A stretch of DNA of 26,380 bases. Source: JADGGV01 sp035715725. GTDB lineage: Bacteria > Gemmatimonadota > Gemmatimonadetes > Longimicrobiales > RSA9. The notes under the pieces are model-generated. The model was not told the DNA's origin, did no database searches, and saw only the letters and a list, made by a program, of their open reading frames with translations. This document shows positions 14,008-20,652 of the stretch, in pieces; positions within the stretch are counted from its first letter, which is position 1; every line of letters starts with the position of its first letter. The stretch is from NCBI GenBank assembly GCA_035715725.1, contig DASTKT010000093.1, positions 1 to 26,380 of the forward strand, written 5' to 3'. A program made the translations under genes and the position numbers.

Positions 14008-14027
14008 GACGGGCGACGTCGCCCGTC
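14008..14027. promoter_or_regulatory. Perfect 20-bp palindrome between operon A genes
   Basis: GACGGGCGACGTCGCCCGTC overlaps the stop codon of the fusion gene (14026-14028) and precedes the DUF2249 start at 13980. As RNA it gives an 8-bp stem with a 4-nt loop. It lies at the widest gap in operon A and could alter stoichiometry by attenuation or processing. A protein-binding site is less likely inside an operon. Confidence 0.5.
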
Positions 14028-15015
14028 AGGGCTCCGCGCTGCGGCGGATGAAGGTGCGAACCAGCTCGTCTCCCTGCGGGCGGACCTCGTACGTCCACCC
14101 CCGCTCCGTGAGAAGCGGCAGCAGGAAGCGCGGCTCGCGAACGTTGATCTGCACGAGCGTCTTTCCGGGCGGCAGCGTCGCCAGCGCCTCGAGCGTGCGC
14201 TGCATCGGCTCGGGCGGCTCCAGGCCGCGCACATCCAGGACGACGACGTCGTCTTCGGGCGCGGGGCGGGGGGCGTCCGGGGCGCCGGCGCTCGCTGCCG
14301 GCGCGCCCTGCGGGGCGCTCCCGGCCGGCGGCCCGGCCGCTCGCACCGCCGGAGCGGCGTCCGCGCGGCCGGCGGACTCCTCCGGGTAGAACCAGACGCG
14401 CCAGTCGTCGTCGGCGAAGCGCTCGGTCCAGTGGCCGAGCCCCTGCTTGCCGAGCACGGCGTAGAGCGGCACCGGCTCGAACGTGGCGCGCAGGCGCAGC
14501 ACGCCGCCCTCGGGGAGGCTGCGCCGCGCCGCCATGATCTTCGAGAACGGCTCCTCGCCCCGGCGCAGCTCCGGGCGCACGTCGAGGTCGACGACGAGCG
14601 CGGGCGGCAGCGCGGCGAGGTGCGCGGGGACGTCGCCGGCGGACTCCTGCGCTGTCGGCGGGTCCTGTTGGCGGCCCCCGGCCGGCGGCGGCGACGGTTC
14701 ATTTTCCGCGCGAACCTGTGGCTCTGTCCGCGGGAAGTGTTGGTGGCCGGGCGCGGCTGGAGCGCCGTCGCTCGGCGGCGGCGCGGCGGCGCCGGCGTCC
14801 TCGTCCAGCGCCGCCTGCAGCCGCGCGACCAGATCGGCCGGGTCGAGCCCCGCCATCCGCGCCGCCTGCTCGACCGTGACCAGCCGCGCCATCACCTTGC
14901 GCATCGTCTTGCTCCGCAGCCGCTCGAACGTGGGCGAGGCGGCGACGAAGACGTCGACGAGCCGCTCGTCGCGCTCGAGGACGGCGGACACCCGGTCGCT
15001 GGCCTGGATCACCAT
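14026..15015 (-). CDS. Fusion protein: DUF1858-like domain plus two DUF2249 domains
   Basis: A 329-residue protein with ATG at 15015 and GGGAGGG upstream. Residues 3-68 (DRVSAVLERDERLVDVFVAA, then VTVEQAARMAGL) match a DUF1858/DUF542-type domain without its cysteines. A Pro/Ala-rich linker (70-135) leads to DUF2249 domain I (140-210, ending RVWFYP), then a second linker, then domain II (256-324). Domain II opens LDVRGLEPPEPM, closely like the TusA signature around CPEP but with Pro in place of the catalytic Cys. It overlaps the MIP18 gene by 7 bp. The fusion physically links the two small families that also occur as separate proteins here, which argues that they act together. It is probably cytoplasmic, with unknown activity. 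Confidence 0.8.
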   Translation of the reverse strand: MVIQASDRVSAVLERDERLVDVFVAASPTFERLRSKTMRKVMARLVTVEQAARMAGLDPADLVARLQAALDEDAGAAAPPPSDGAPAAPGHQHFPRTEPQVRAENEPSPPPAGGRQQDPPTAQESAGDVPAHLAALPPALVVDLDVRPELRRGEEPFSKIMAARRSLPEGGVLRLRATFEPVPLYAVLGKQGLGHWTERFADDDWRVWFYPEESAGRADAAPAVRAAGPPAGSAPQGAPAASAGAPDAPRPAPEDDVVVLDVRGLEPPEPMQRTLEALATLPPGKTLVQINVREPRFLLPLLTERGWTYEVRPQGDELVRTFIRRSAEP

Positions 15016-15362
15016 GCGCCCTCCCGGATCATGCCGGGGTGCCACGCCGGCTCGAAGACCAGGACCGGCTCGACGTGCTCGACGCCCGGCACGGCGTAGA
15101 GCGAGCCGACGACGCCGCTCGTGATGTGCTCCTCCATCGGGCAGCCCGGGGTCGTGAGCGAGTAGGTGACGCGCACGGTGCCGCCGTCGACGGCCAGGTC
15201 GTAGACGAGGCCGAGCGTGACGATGTCGAGCCCGATCTCCGGGTCGATCACGGTGCTGAGCGCCTCCCAGAGGAGCAGCTCGTCGATCGCGTCGCCGGGC
15301 GGCTCGGTGCGCGGGGCGTCGAGCGAGCCCGCGGCCCGCTCGAAGGGAATGCCGTCGGTCAT
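15009..15362 (-). CDS. MIP18/DUF59 family Fe-S cluster assembly protein
   Basis: A 117-residue protein. The family core is VIDPEIGLDIVTLGLVYDL (residues 38-56), followed by RVTYSLTTPGCPM with the conserved Cys74. Proteins of this family (SufT, PaaD, the N-domain of Mrp) assist maturation of iron-sulfur or other metal enzymes. The ATG at 15362 overlaps the stop of the COX1-like gene (ATGA), and its own stop overlaps the fusion gene. Sitting two genes from Mrp/NBP35, a known Fe-S scaffold or carrier, it supports a metal-cluster maturation role for operon A. PaaD-type roles in a phenylacetate complex are unlikely, since no paa genes are near. Confidence 0.88.
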   Translation of the reverse strand: MTDGIPFERAAGSLDAPRTEPPGDAIDELLLWEALSTVIDPEIGLDIVTLGLVYDLAVDGGTVRVTYSLTTPGCPMEEHITSGVVGSLYAVPGVEHVEPVLVFEPAWHPGMIREGAW

Positions 15363-16663
15363 GCGGGCCTCCTGCGGAAGATGACGACGATCTGGGCGGC
15401 CTCGGCGAGCGCGCCCGCGGCGAAGACCGCCGCCGCGGCGCGCGCCCCCGCGCCGCTGCCGGCCAGGACCCCGGCGACGACGCCCGCCGCGCCGAGCGCG
15501 AGCAGCGCCGTCGCGAGCGTGGCCCAGCGCGCGTCGAACAGCTCGGCCACGGTCGGGAGCGGCCGCTTCCCGGCCAGCGGGCCGAAGCGGTGAAACCAGA
15601 TCAGGAACGGGATGATCTTGTAGTAGAGCGCGGCCACGAAGAGCGAGAGCGCGCCGAGCACGAGCGCGGCGACGTACGCCACGGCGAGCCGCGGCGCGCC
15701 GGCCCCGCCGACGAGCGCGACGGGGGCGAGCCCGAGCGCGAAGGCGAGGAACGCGAGCGCGACGGCGGCCGAGCGCATCCCGGCGTCGATCTTCGGCTTG
15801 CGGCGATGCCGGTAGAACGCCCGCGCCTGGAGCAGGAACGCCGCCGTGCCCGCCAGGATCAGCGCGCCGGGCGCGAGCCAGAGGAGCGGCATCGGGACGG
15901 CGTGGTGGAGCGCGAAGAGGAGGAGCACGCCGGAGGCGACGAGGCCCGCGGCGATGCGCCCGCGTCGCTCGCTCACGCCGTGGCTGAGCAGGAACATCGG
16001 CAGCAGCCGGTTCGCGACGCCGATCACGACGAGCATGACCCAGCCGAAGATGGCGACGTGGATGTGCACGGCGAGGGCGAGGAAGCGCGAGCCGCCGAGG
16101 TAGCCCCAGCGCAGGTTGCCGGCGAGCGCGACGCCGAGCAGCACGGTGAGCACGAGGAAGGCCGCGGCGCCCACGAGCGCCCACCAGGTGAGGCCGCGCT
16201 CCGTCGCGCGGCGCAGCGTGGCGGCGAGGTTGCCGGCGAAGAGCAGGAGCGCGGTGCCGAAGAGCGCGGCGCCGGGAACGAGGACCGCCGGCCGCCCCGC
16301 GGCGAGCCCGGCGACGAACAGCGCGAGCCCGGGGACGAAGAGCGCGAACGTCGCATGCGCGAGGCGGCGCGAGCGGATCGGCACGCCGAGCGCGACGGGG
16401 AGGAACTGGTAGAGCGCGCCGAGGATCGACGTCGTGATCCAGCCGAGCGTGAAGCAGTGCGTGACCGCGGCCACGCGCGGCAGCGGGAAGAGCCCGGCGG
16501 CCAGCTCCGGCGCCACGGCGACCAGGCCGAGAGAGCCGGCCACGAAGAACGCGAGCGCGGCCAGGAAGTGCTCCGCCGGCAGGGCGAGCGGCGGCGCGTT
16601 CTGCGTCGCCATCCCCGGCGCGAAGGCGGGCGCGGCGGGGCGGGCGGGGGCGGCGGCGCTCAT
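15359..16663 (-). CDS. Multi-pass membrane protein resembling haem-copper oxidase subunit I / NnrS-type proteins
   Basis: A 434-residue protein with about 12 hydrophobic segments. The start at ATG 16663 overlaps the Mrp stop. Histidines fall at helix positions typical of haem-binding membrane proteins: AAVTHCFTLGW (His69), AVHIHVAIFGWVM (His200, His202), LLSHG (His228), ALHHAVP (His253-254) and WFHRFG (His358). The helix motifs H-x-H-x-x-I-F-G-W and the following LLP resemble cbb3/NorB-like subunits. The WHAHEM-type signature I associate with NnrS is not seen, so I do not call it NnrS. A haem- and perhaps copper-binding sensor, a respiratory accessory or a nitric-oxide-handling protein are all possible. 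It lies between two Fe-S maturation genes. Confidence 0.65.
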   Translation of the reverse strand: MSAAAPARPAAPAFAPGMATQNAPPLALPAEHFLAALAFFVAGSLGLVAVAPELAAGLFPLPRVAAVTHCFTLGWITTSILGALYQFLPVALGVPIRSRRLAHATFALFVPGLALFVAGLAAGRPAVLVPGAALFGTALLLFAGNLAATLRRATERGLTWWALVGAAAFLVLTVLLGVALAGNLRWGYLGGSRFLALAVHIHVAIFGWVMLVVIGVANRLLPMFLLSHGVSERRGRIAAGLVASGVLLLFALHHAVPMPLLWLAPGALILAGTAAFLLQARAFYRHRRKPKIDAGMRSAAVALAFLAFALGLAPVALVGGAGAPRLAVAYVAALVLGALSLFVAALYYKIIPFLIWFHRFGPLAGKRPLPTVAELFDARWATLATALLALGAAGVVAGVLAGSGAGARAAAAVFAAGALAEAAQIVVIFRRRPA

Positions 16664-17754
16664 CGCGGGATCTCCGCCGGCGCCGCGGCTTCGACGAACC
16701 CGAGCCGCGCCGCCACCGCGTCCGCGAGCACCAGGAACGCGTGGGCCATCTCGCCCTCGGGCTGCGCGACCACGGGCGGGTTGCCCGCGTCCTCGCCCGC
16801 GACGACGGGCTCGTCGAACGGCAGCTCGGCGAGCAGCGGCACGCCGGCCCCGTCGGCCAGCGCGCGGCCGGCGCCGCGCCCGAACGGATGCGAGACGCGG
16901 CCGCAGCCGCACACCGCGCGGCTCATGTTCTCCACGACGCCGAGCACCGGCACATCCAGCTTCCGGAACATCTCGAGCGCCTTGGCCGCCTCGAGCGCGC
17001 TGAGCCGCTGCGGCGTGGTCACGACGATGCCGCCGTCCAGCACGACGGACTGAGCGAGGGAGAGCGGCACGTCGCCCGTGCCGGGCGGGAGGTCGACGAC
17101 CAGCACGTCGAGGTCCGGCCACACGACGCCGCGCGAGAACTGCTTCACCGCCTTCGAGACCATCGGCCCGCGCCAGACCGCGGGCGACTGCGCGCCGAGG
17201 AAGAAGCCGAACGAGACGATCGGCAGCCCGTGCGCCTCGAGCGGCACGATCTTGCGGTCGCCGGTCATGGCGACGCGCCGCGCGCCGTCCTCGAGCCCCA
17301 GGATCACCGGGATCGACGGGCCGTAGATGTCCGCGTCGAGCAGCCCGGCGCGCAGCCCGCGCGCACGGAACGCCAGCGCCAGGTTCGCCGCGACGGTGCT
17401 CTTCCCCACGCCGCCCTTTCCCGAGCCGACGGCGACCACGCGCGCCACCCGCGGCAGGCGGCCCCGGTCCGCCCAGGGGTCGGCTACGCCGCCGCTCTTC
17501 CGCTCCGGCGGGACGATCTGGACCTCACACCGGATCGCGCCCAGCCCGAGCACCGCGCCGCGCACGGCCTCGCGCAACTGGTCGGGCACCTCCGCCCGCT
17601 CCGTCGAGACGACGAGCGAGACGTGCACCCGGCCGTTCCGCACCGCGACGGACCGGACAAGCCCGAACGAGACGATGTCGCGCCGCATGCCGGGGTACGC
17701 CACCCCGGCCAGCGCCGCGCGCACGTCGTCTTCGGTGATCCGAGCGGGGTCCAC
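16660..17754 (-). CDS. mrp: Mrp/NBP35 family P-loop ATPase, Fe-S cluster carrier (ApbC type)
   Basis: A 364-residue protein starting at GTG 17754 with AGGAGG upstream. Residues 5-85 form the MIP18-like N-domain. The deviant P-loop GSGKGGVGKST spans 110-120. DADIYGPSIP (140-149) and VVDLPPGTGD (219-228) are further family signatures. Near the C-terminus ENMSRAVCGCGRVSHPFGRG carries Cys282-x-Cys284 where Mrp/ApbC proteins usually have CxxC, the bridging Fe-S ligands of the dimer, so the cluster site is altered or shortened. The protein carries 4Fe-4S clusters to apo-proteins. It is the first gene of operon A, about 57 nt after a predicted class II Crp/Fnr promoter. Confidence 0.92.
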   Translation of the reverse strand: MDPARITEDDVRAALAGVAYPGMRRDIVSFGLVRSVAVRNGRVHVSLVVSTERAEVPDQLREAVRGAVLGLGAIRCEVQIVPPERKSGGVADPWADRGRLPRVARVVAVGSGKGGVGKSTVAANLALAFRARGLRAGLLDADIYGPSIPVILGLEDGARRVAMTGDRKIVPLEAHGLPIVSFGFFLGAQSPAVWRGPMVSKAVKQFSRGVVWPDLDVLVVDLPPGTGDVPLSLAQSVVLDGGIVVTTPQRLSALEAAKALEMFRKLDVPVLGVVENMSRAVCGCGRVSHPFGRGAGRALADGAGVPLLAELPFDEPVVAGEDAGNPPVVAQPEGEMAHAFLVLADAVAARLGFVEAAAPAEIPR

Positions 17755-17817
17755 CCGCGCCTCCTGGTACGAGATCCGGCCGGCCCCGACCCGCCTGCGC
17801 CGGGGCCGACATCACGC

Positions 17818-17860
17818 AATCTCGGCCGCCGGGAGGCGCGGCGCTGTGATCCATGTCACA
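17818..17860 (-). promoter_or_regulatory. Crp/Fnr-type operator and -10 element for operon A
   Basis: TGTGATCCATGTCACA (17845-17860) is an exact TGTGA-N6-TCACA. On the minus strand, after 21 nt, comes GAGATT (17823-17818) followed by GCG, the same AGATTGCG seen at the same spacing for operon B and regulator 1. The predicted +1 is 17811. The operator overlaps the stop codon (17856-17858) of the last gene of operon B. Confidence 0.68.
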
Positions 17861-18353
17861 CGGGATCGGTCGTGCGGCCGGTGATCTCCTCGGGCTCGAT
17901 GCGGACGACGATGGCGCGCGCCAGGAGCGCGGCGTCGCGCAGGCGGGGCGAGCCGCCGGAGCGGCGCTGGCGGCGGAGCAGCTCGAACGCGGCGAGTCGC
18001 TCGGCGAGCCGTTCGATCGGGCGCGCGCGTCCGAGCACGACGACCGAGGACCAGCCGACGGCGGGGTCCTTCACGTCCGTGATGGTGAGGCAGACGAAGG
18101 GGTTCGCGGCGAGGTTCGTCGCCTTCTTCCCCGGCGCGTTCGCGATCACGAAGCCGTCGCCGTCATAGGCATAGACGACGGGGACGGCGTACGGCCGGTC
18201 CTCCACGGAGGTGGCGAGCACGCCCCACCCCTGCCGGCGGATCAGCGCGTCGATCTCCTGGCGCGACAGGGCGCGCGGCCGGCGATGGCCGGGCGCGGCC
18301 GCGCCTTCGGGGGCCGGCGGGGACCCGGGGGCGTGCGGCGTCGAGGCGTCCAC
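17856..18353 (-). CDS. Pyridoxamine 5'-phosphate oxidase-like FMN split-barrel protein
   Basis: A 165-residue protein with a GTG start at 18353 and AGGAGGG upstream. After a Pro/Ala-rich lead (1-27) it shows the NimA/PPOX-like pattern: EIDALIRRQGWGVLATS, then RPYAVPVVYAYDGDGFVIAN, AANPFVCLTITDV and VVVLGRARPI. This matches small flavin reductase-like split-barrel proteins that bind FMN, F420 or haem rather than true PdxH, since PdxH substrate residues are not evident. It ends operon B, and its stop codon lies within the operator of operon A. A flavin- or haem-dependent redox role fits the neighbourhood, but the substrate is unknown. Confidence 0.85.
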   Translation of the reverse strand: MDASTPHAPGSPPAPEGAAAPGHRRPRALSRQEIDALIRRQGWGVLATSVEDRPYAVPVVYAYDGDGFVIANAPGKKATNLAANPFVCLTITDVKDPAVGWSSVVVLGRARPIERLAERLAAFELLRRQRRSGGSPRLRDAALLARAIVVRIEPEEITGRTTDPV

Positions 18354-18361
18354 GCGCCCTC

Positions 18362-18670
18362 CTACGACGGCCGCGGGGCGATGATGGCGAGGAAGCGGAC
18401 GCCGTCCTCGCCCGCATCGATGGCGTGCAGCTCGCCGGGCGCGAAGGCGGCGCCGGCGCCCGCGGCGAGCACGGCGTCGCCGTCGTCGCCCGTGAAGGTG
18501 CCGGCGCCCTCGACCACCTGCACGAGCACGGTCGAGCGGCTGGTGTGCGGCGGGATGCGCTGCCCGGGGCGGAGCGTGAACGCGACGACGCGGACGTTCT
18601 CCTCGTCGTGCAGCACCGCGCTCGCCGGGCGGTCGTCGCGCGGCGCGGGCGGGGGCGCGAGCGGCCTCAC
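18362..18670 (-). CDS. Small cupin protein, operon B
   Basis: A 102-residue cupin starting at GTG 18670, which overlaps the stop of the DUF542 gene by four bases. Motif 1 is reduced (RIPPHTSRSTVLVQVVEGAG, His42), motif 2 is AFAPGELHAIDAG (His82), and the C-terminus is FLAIIAPRPS. It is more distant from the two operon-leading cupins, which share motifs it lacks. Third-gene position after the DUF542 protein is notable because another cupin and another DUF542-type gene share an operon at 11290-12538. Metal binding is possible but with fewer His ligands than usual. Function is unknown. Confidence 0.8.
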   Translation of the reverse strand: MRPLAPPPAPRDDRPASAVLHDEENVRVVAFTLRPGQRIPPHTSRSTVLVQVVEGAGTFTGDDGDAVLAAGAGAAFAPGELHAIDAGEDGVRFLAIIAPRPS

Positions 18671-18879
18671 GGCGCCTCCGCGGCGGCGACCGCCCGCCCC
18701 AGCTCGTCGAGCAGCTCGTCGGGGTCCGCGCCGTCGCGTCGTGCGGCCTCGCGGACCGGCACCGCGCCGCCGCAGCAGGCGTCGATGCCGAACAGGTTGA
18801 AGACGGCGACGGTGGCCGGCCACTGCCGGATCACCTCGTTGACCGTCAGCTCTTCGGGAATCGCGACTCGAGTGTTCAC
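18667..18879 (-). CDS. DUF542 (ScdA/RIC N-terminal domain) protein
   Basis: A 70-residue protein starting at GTG 18879 with AAGGAAG upstream. It overlaps the stop of the preceding membrane-protein gene. The pattern ELTVNEVIRQWPATVAVFNL, then GIDACCGGAVPVREAARRDG (Cys35-Cys36), is the classical N-terminal domain of ScdA/YtfE/RIC, proteins that repair iron-sulfur centres damaged by nitric oxide or peroxide. The C-terminal hemerythrin-like di-iron domain is missing, so this is the domain on its own, perhaps working with a separate di-iron protein elsewhere. It is one of three DUF542/DUF1858-related sequences in the window and one of the best arguments for a nitrosative-stress link. Confidence 0.88.
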   Translation of the reverse strand: MNTRVAIPEELTVNEVIRQWPATVAVFNLFGIDACCGGAVPVREAARRDGADPDELLDELGRAVAAAEAP

Positions 18880-19331
18880 GGCGTCTTCCTTCCATGGGCG
18901 ACGGGGAGCTTCCCGCCGGTGAGCGCGGACGCCGGCGCGGCGTCGAGCGTCCGCCAGAGGTTGTAGACGAAGAGCGCGCCGCCGGCCGCGCTGGCGGCGG
19001 CGCCGACGCCGAGGAGCACGCGGCTGGCCGGTACGGAGGCCAGGCGCACGCCCCACCCGCCGACGAGGCCGGCCAGCCCCGCGTTCGCGAGCCAGAGGTG
19101 CAGCGCCGCGAGCCGGCGGCTGTGCAGCGCCGCGCCGATGAAGCGCGGCATCGTGTGGTAGGCGACGCCGAAGATCATCATGCTCACGAAGCCGAGCAGG
19201 TTCGCGTGCATGTGCGCGGGGCGGAGCGCGGCGCCCTCGAACGGGCGGGCGATCTGGTAGACGCCGAGCAGGCCGCCGATGGCGAACCAGACCAGGCTCG
19301 AGCGGATGAAGCGGCGGACGAACGGTTCCAT
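18876..19331 (-). CDS. Four-helix COX1-like membrane protein (151 aa), operon B
   Basis: A 151-residue protein with about four membrane helices. The second helix, PAHMHANLLGFVSMMIFGVA, with His40, His42 and then His59 (AYHTMPR), resembles the low-spin haem-ligand helix of NorB/cbb3-type subunit I. The protein is far too short to be an oxidase catalytic subunit. It has the same length and the same opening (VRRFI) as the protein at 20653, so they are paralogues that may pair. I place the start at ATG 19331, just after the Crp/Fnr gene's stop, although its ribosome-binding site is weak. The stop overlaps the DUF542 start. It may be a haem-binding sensor or electron-transfer protein in the inner membrane. 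Confidence 0.7.
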   Translation of the reverse strand: MEPFVRRFIRSSLVWFAIGGLLGVYQIARPFEGAALRPAHMHANLLGFVSMMIFGVAYHTMPRFIGAALHSRRLAALHLWLANAGLAGLVGGWGVRLASVPASRVLLGVGAAASAAGGALFVYNLWRTLDAAPASALTGGKLPVAHGRKTP

Positions 19332-19339
19332 GGTGCGGC

Positions 19340-20041
19340 TCACCCCCCGCGGTCGCCGCGCGCGACGGCGGCGAGCCGGGCCAGGTCCCCGATGACGACC
19401 CGGCGCTTCTCCTGCCGGATCGTGCCCGTGCGGCGCAGCGAGGCGAGCGCGCGGGCGATGCTCTCGCGCGTCGTCGCCAGCTCCGAAGCCAGCTCCTCCT
19501 GCGTGCGCGGCACCTCGAAGGCGCCGCCGTCGCGGAGCGCGCCGGCCGCCTCGGCGTAGTCCAGCAGCGCCGCGGCCACGCGGGCGGGCACGTCCTTCAG
19601 CGAGATGCGCTCGACCAGCCGGACCATGCGGCGCAGGCGGCGCCCGAGCTCGCGGATCACCGCGTCCGCGACGGCCGGGTTGTTCGCGTAGAGCCAGCGG
19701 AACGAGTCGATCGGGAGGAACAGCACGCGCGAGTCCTCGACGGCCTGCGCCGAGGCGGGGTAGGGGCCGCCGTCGAAGAGGGGCACCTCCGCCACCGGCT
19801 GGCCGGGCCCCATCACGTGCAGCACCTGCTCGCGGCCGTCCGGCGCCGAGCGGTACACCTTGACCCGCCCCTCGACGACGACGTAGAGCCCCTGGCACGG
19901 CTGCCCCTGCCGGAACAGCGTCGCCGCGCGCGGCACCGCGCGCGAGACCGTCCGCTCCGCGACCTCCGCCAGCGCCCGGTCGTCCAGCGACGAGAAGAGC
20001 GAGAGGCGCCGCAGCACCGAGAGCGCCGTTTCGGGCGTCAC
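19340..20041 (-). CDS. Crp/Fnr-family transcriptional regulator 2
   Basis: A 233-residue protein starting at GTG 20041 with GGGGAGGG upstream. The effector domain has TLFRQGQPCQGLYVVVEGRV and VPLFDGGPYPASAQAV. The winged helix (about 179-217) has recognition helix TTRESIARALASL with Arg192, Glu193 and Arg197, the CRP-type readout set and identical in key residues to regulator 1. The only cysteine is in the beta-roll, so there is no FNR cluster. The cAMP-pocket Arg-Ser is Ala-Ser. A haem, NO or redox signal as in DNR-type regulators is plausible but unproven. It is encoded inside operon B, so the regulator may be induced by its own target promoter at 21170-21212. Confidence 0.9.
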   Translation of the reverse strand: MTPETALSVLRRLSLFSSLDDRALAEVAERTVSRAVPRAATLFRQGQPCQGLYVVVEGRVKVYRSAPDGREQVLHVMGPGQPVAEVPLFDGGPYPASAQAVEDSRVLFLPIDSFRWLYANNPAVADAVIRELGRRLRRMVRLVERISLKDVPARVAAALLDYAEAAGALRDGGAFEVPRTQEELASELATTRESIARALASLRRTGTIRQEKRRVVIGDLARLAAVARGDRGG

Positions 20042-20045
20042 GTGC

Positions 20046-20534
20046 TCACCCTCCCCGCGCCAGCCGCACCGCGGCGATCACGATCACGAGCCCGATCACC
20101 GCGCTCGCCCGCGCCAGCAGCGCCGCCCGGCGCCGGTTGCGGAGCGCCTCCGGCGTCCCCGCCCGCAGCGTCGAGGCGCGCGGGCCCACCACGAAGTCGT
20201 GCACCGACTGCACGACCAGCATCGCCGCGACCGCCGTCAGCTTCCAGCCGAGCGCGTAGCCGAACGGCGTCGCCCAGAACGCGGCCGAGCCGAGCTTCGA
20301 CCACGAGAGCACGCCCCGGAAGTGCAGGTTCAGCACGCCCGTGACGAGCAGCACCGCGATCGCGATCCACCCCACCGCGCGCGCCCGCTCGCCCAGCCCG
20401 CGGAACAGCTCCGCCCGCAGCTCCGGCGGCTCGACCCGCCGCAGCACCGGCGCGCCCACCGCCGCCAGGAAGAAGAGGCCCCCCAGCCAGAACAGCGCCG
20501 CCAGCACGTGGATCGTGACGTTCAGGTAGTACAT
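20046..20534 (-). CDS. CopD-like four-helix membrane protein
   Basis: A 162-residue integral membrane protein. The opening helix NVTIHVLAALFWLGGLFFLA, with an invariant-looking His9 followed by W-x-G-G, and the later HFRGVLSWSKLG and SVHDFVVGP segments match the CopD family and its small relatives. Family members are linked to copper import or to haem-copper oxidase assembly. Here it lies between a COX1-like gene and the second Crp/Fnr gene, which suits a role in copper or haem supply to the neighbouring membrane proteins. The start is at ATG 20534. It follows a 118-bp GC-rich gap without an operator, so it probably depends on the promoter upstream of 21108. Confidence 0.78.
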   Translation of the reverse strand: MYYLNVTIHVLAALFWLGGLFFLAAVGAPVLRRVEPPELRAELFRGLGERARAVGWIAIAVLLVTGVLNLHFRGVLSWSKLGSAAFWATPFGYALGWKLTAVAAMLVVQSVHDFVVGPRASTLRAGTPEALRNRRRAALLARASAVIGLVIVIAAVRLARGG

Positions 20535-20652
20535 GCTCGTTTCCGTTTTTCGCGCCCGGGGCCCGGGCGGCGAACGCGCCCGCGCCCGTGTCCGTGCCCG
20601 GCGAAGCAGCGAACGCGCCCGGCGCCGCGGGCGCGGCGCCCGTGTCCGGCCC

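Noticed and set aside
15359..16663. Catalytic cytochrome oxidase, NO reductase or true NnrS
   Set aside because: Several His-bearing helices are suggestive, but the complete catalytic His set, a NorC/CcoO partner gene and an NnrS WHAHEM-type signature are not seen, so only a COX1-like resemblance is claimed.
15590..17053. Long open frames opposite real genes (also plus strand 1846-3759, 22590-24335, 23905-26028 and minus strand 9-1370)
   Set aside because: They are rich in Arg, Gly, Ala and acidic runs without recognisable domains, and each lies opposite a gene with clear family motifs. Such shadows are expected in very GC-rich DNA.
19340..20041. FNR-type oxygen sensor
   Set aside because: No N-terminal cysteine cluster is present, and the recognition helix is of CRP type (R-E-x-x-x-R) rather than FNR's E-x-x-S-R. 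The operators also lack TTGAT-N4-ATCAA.
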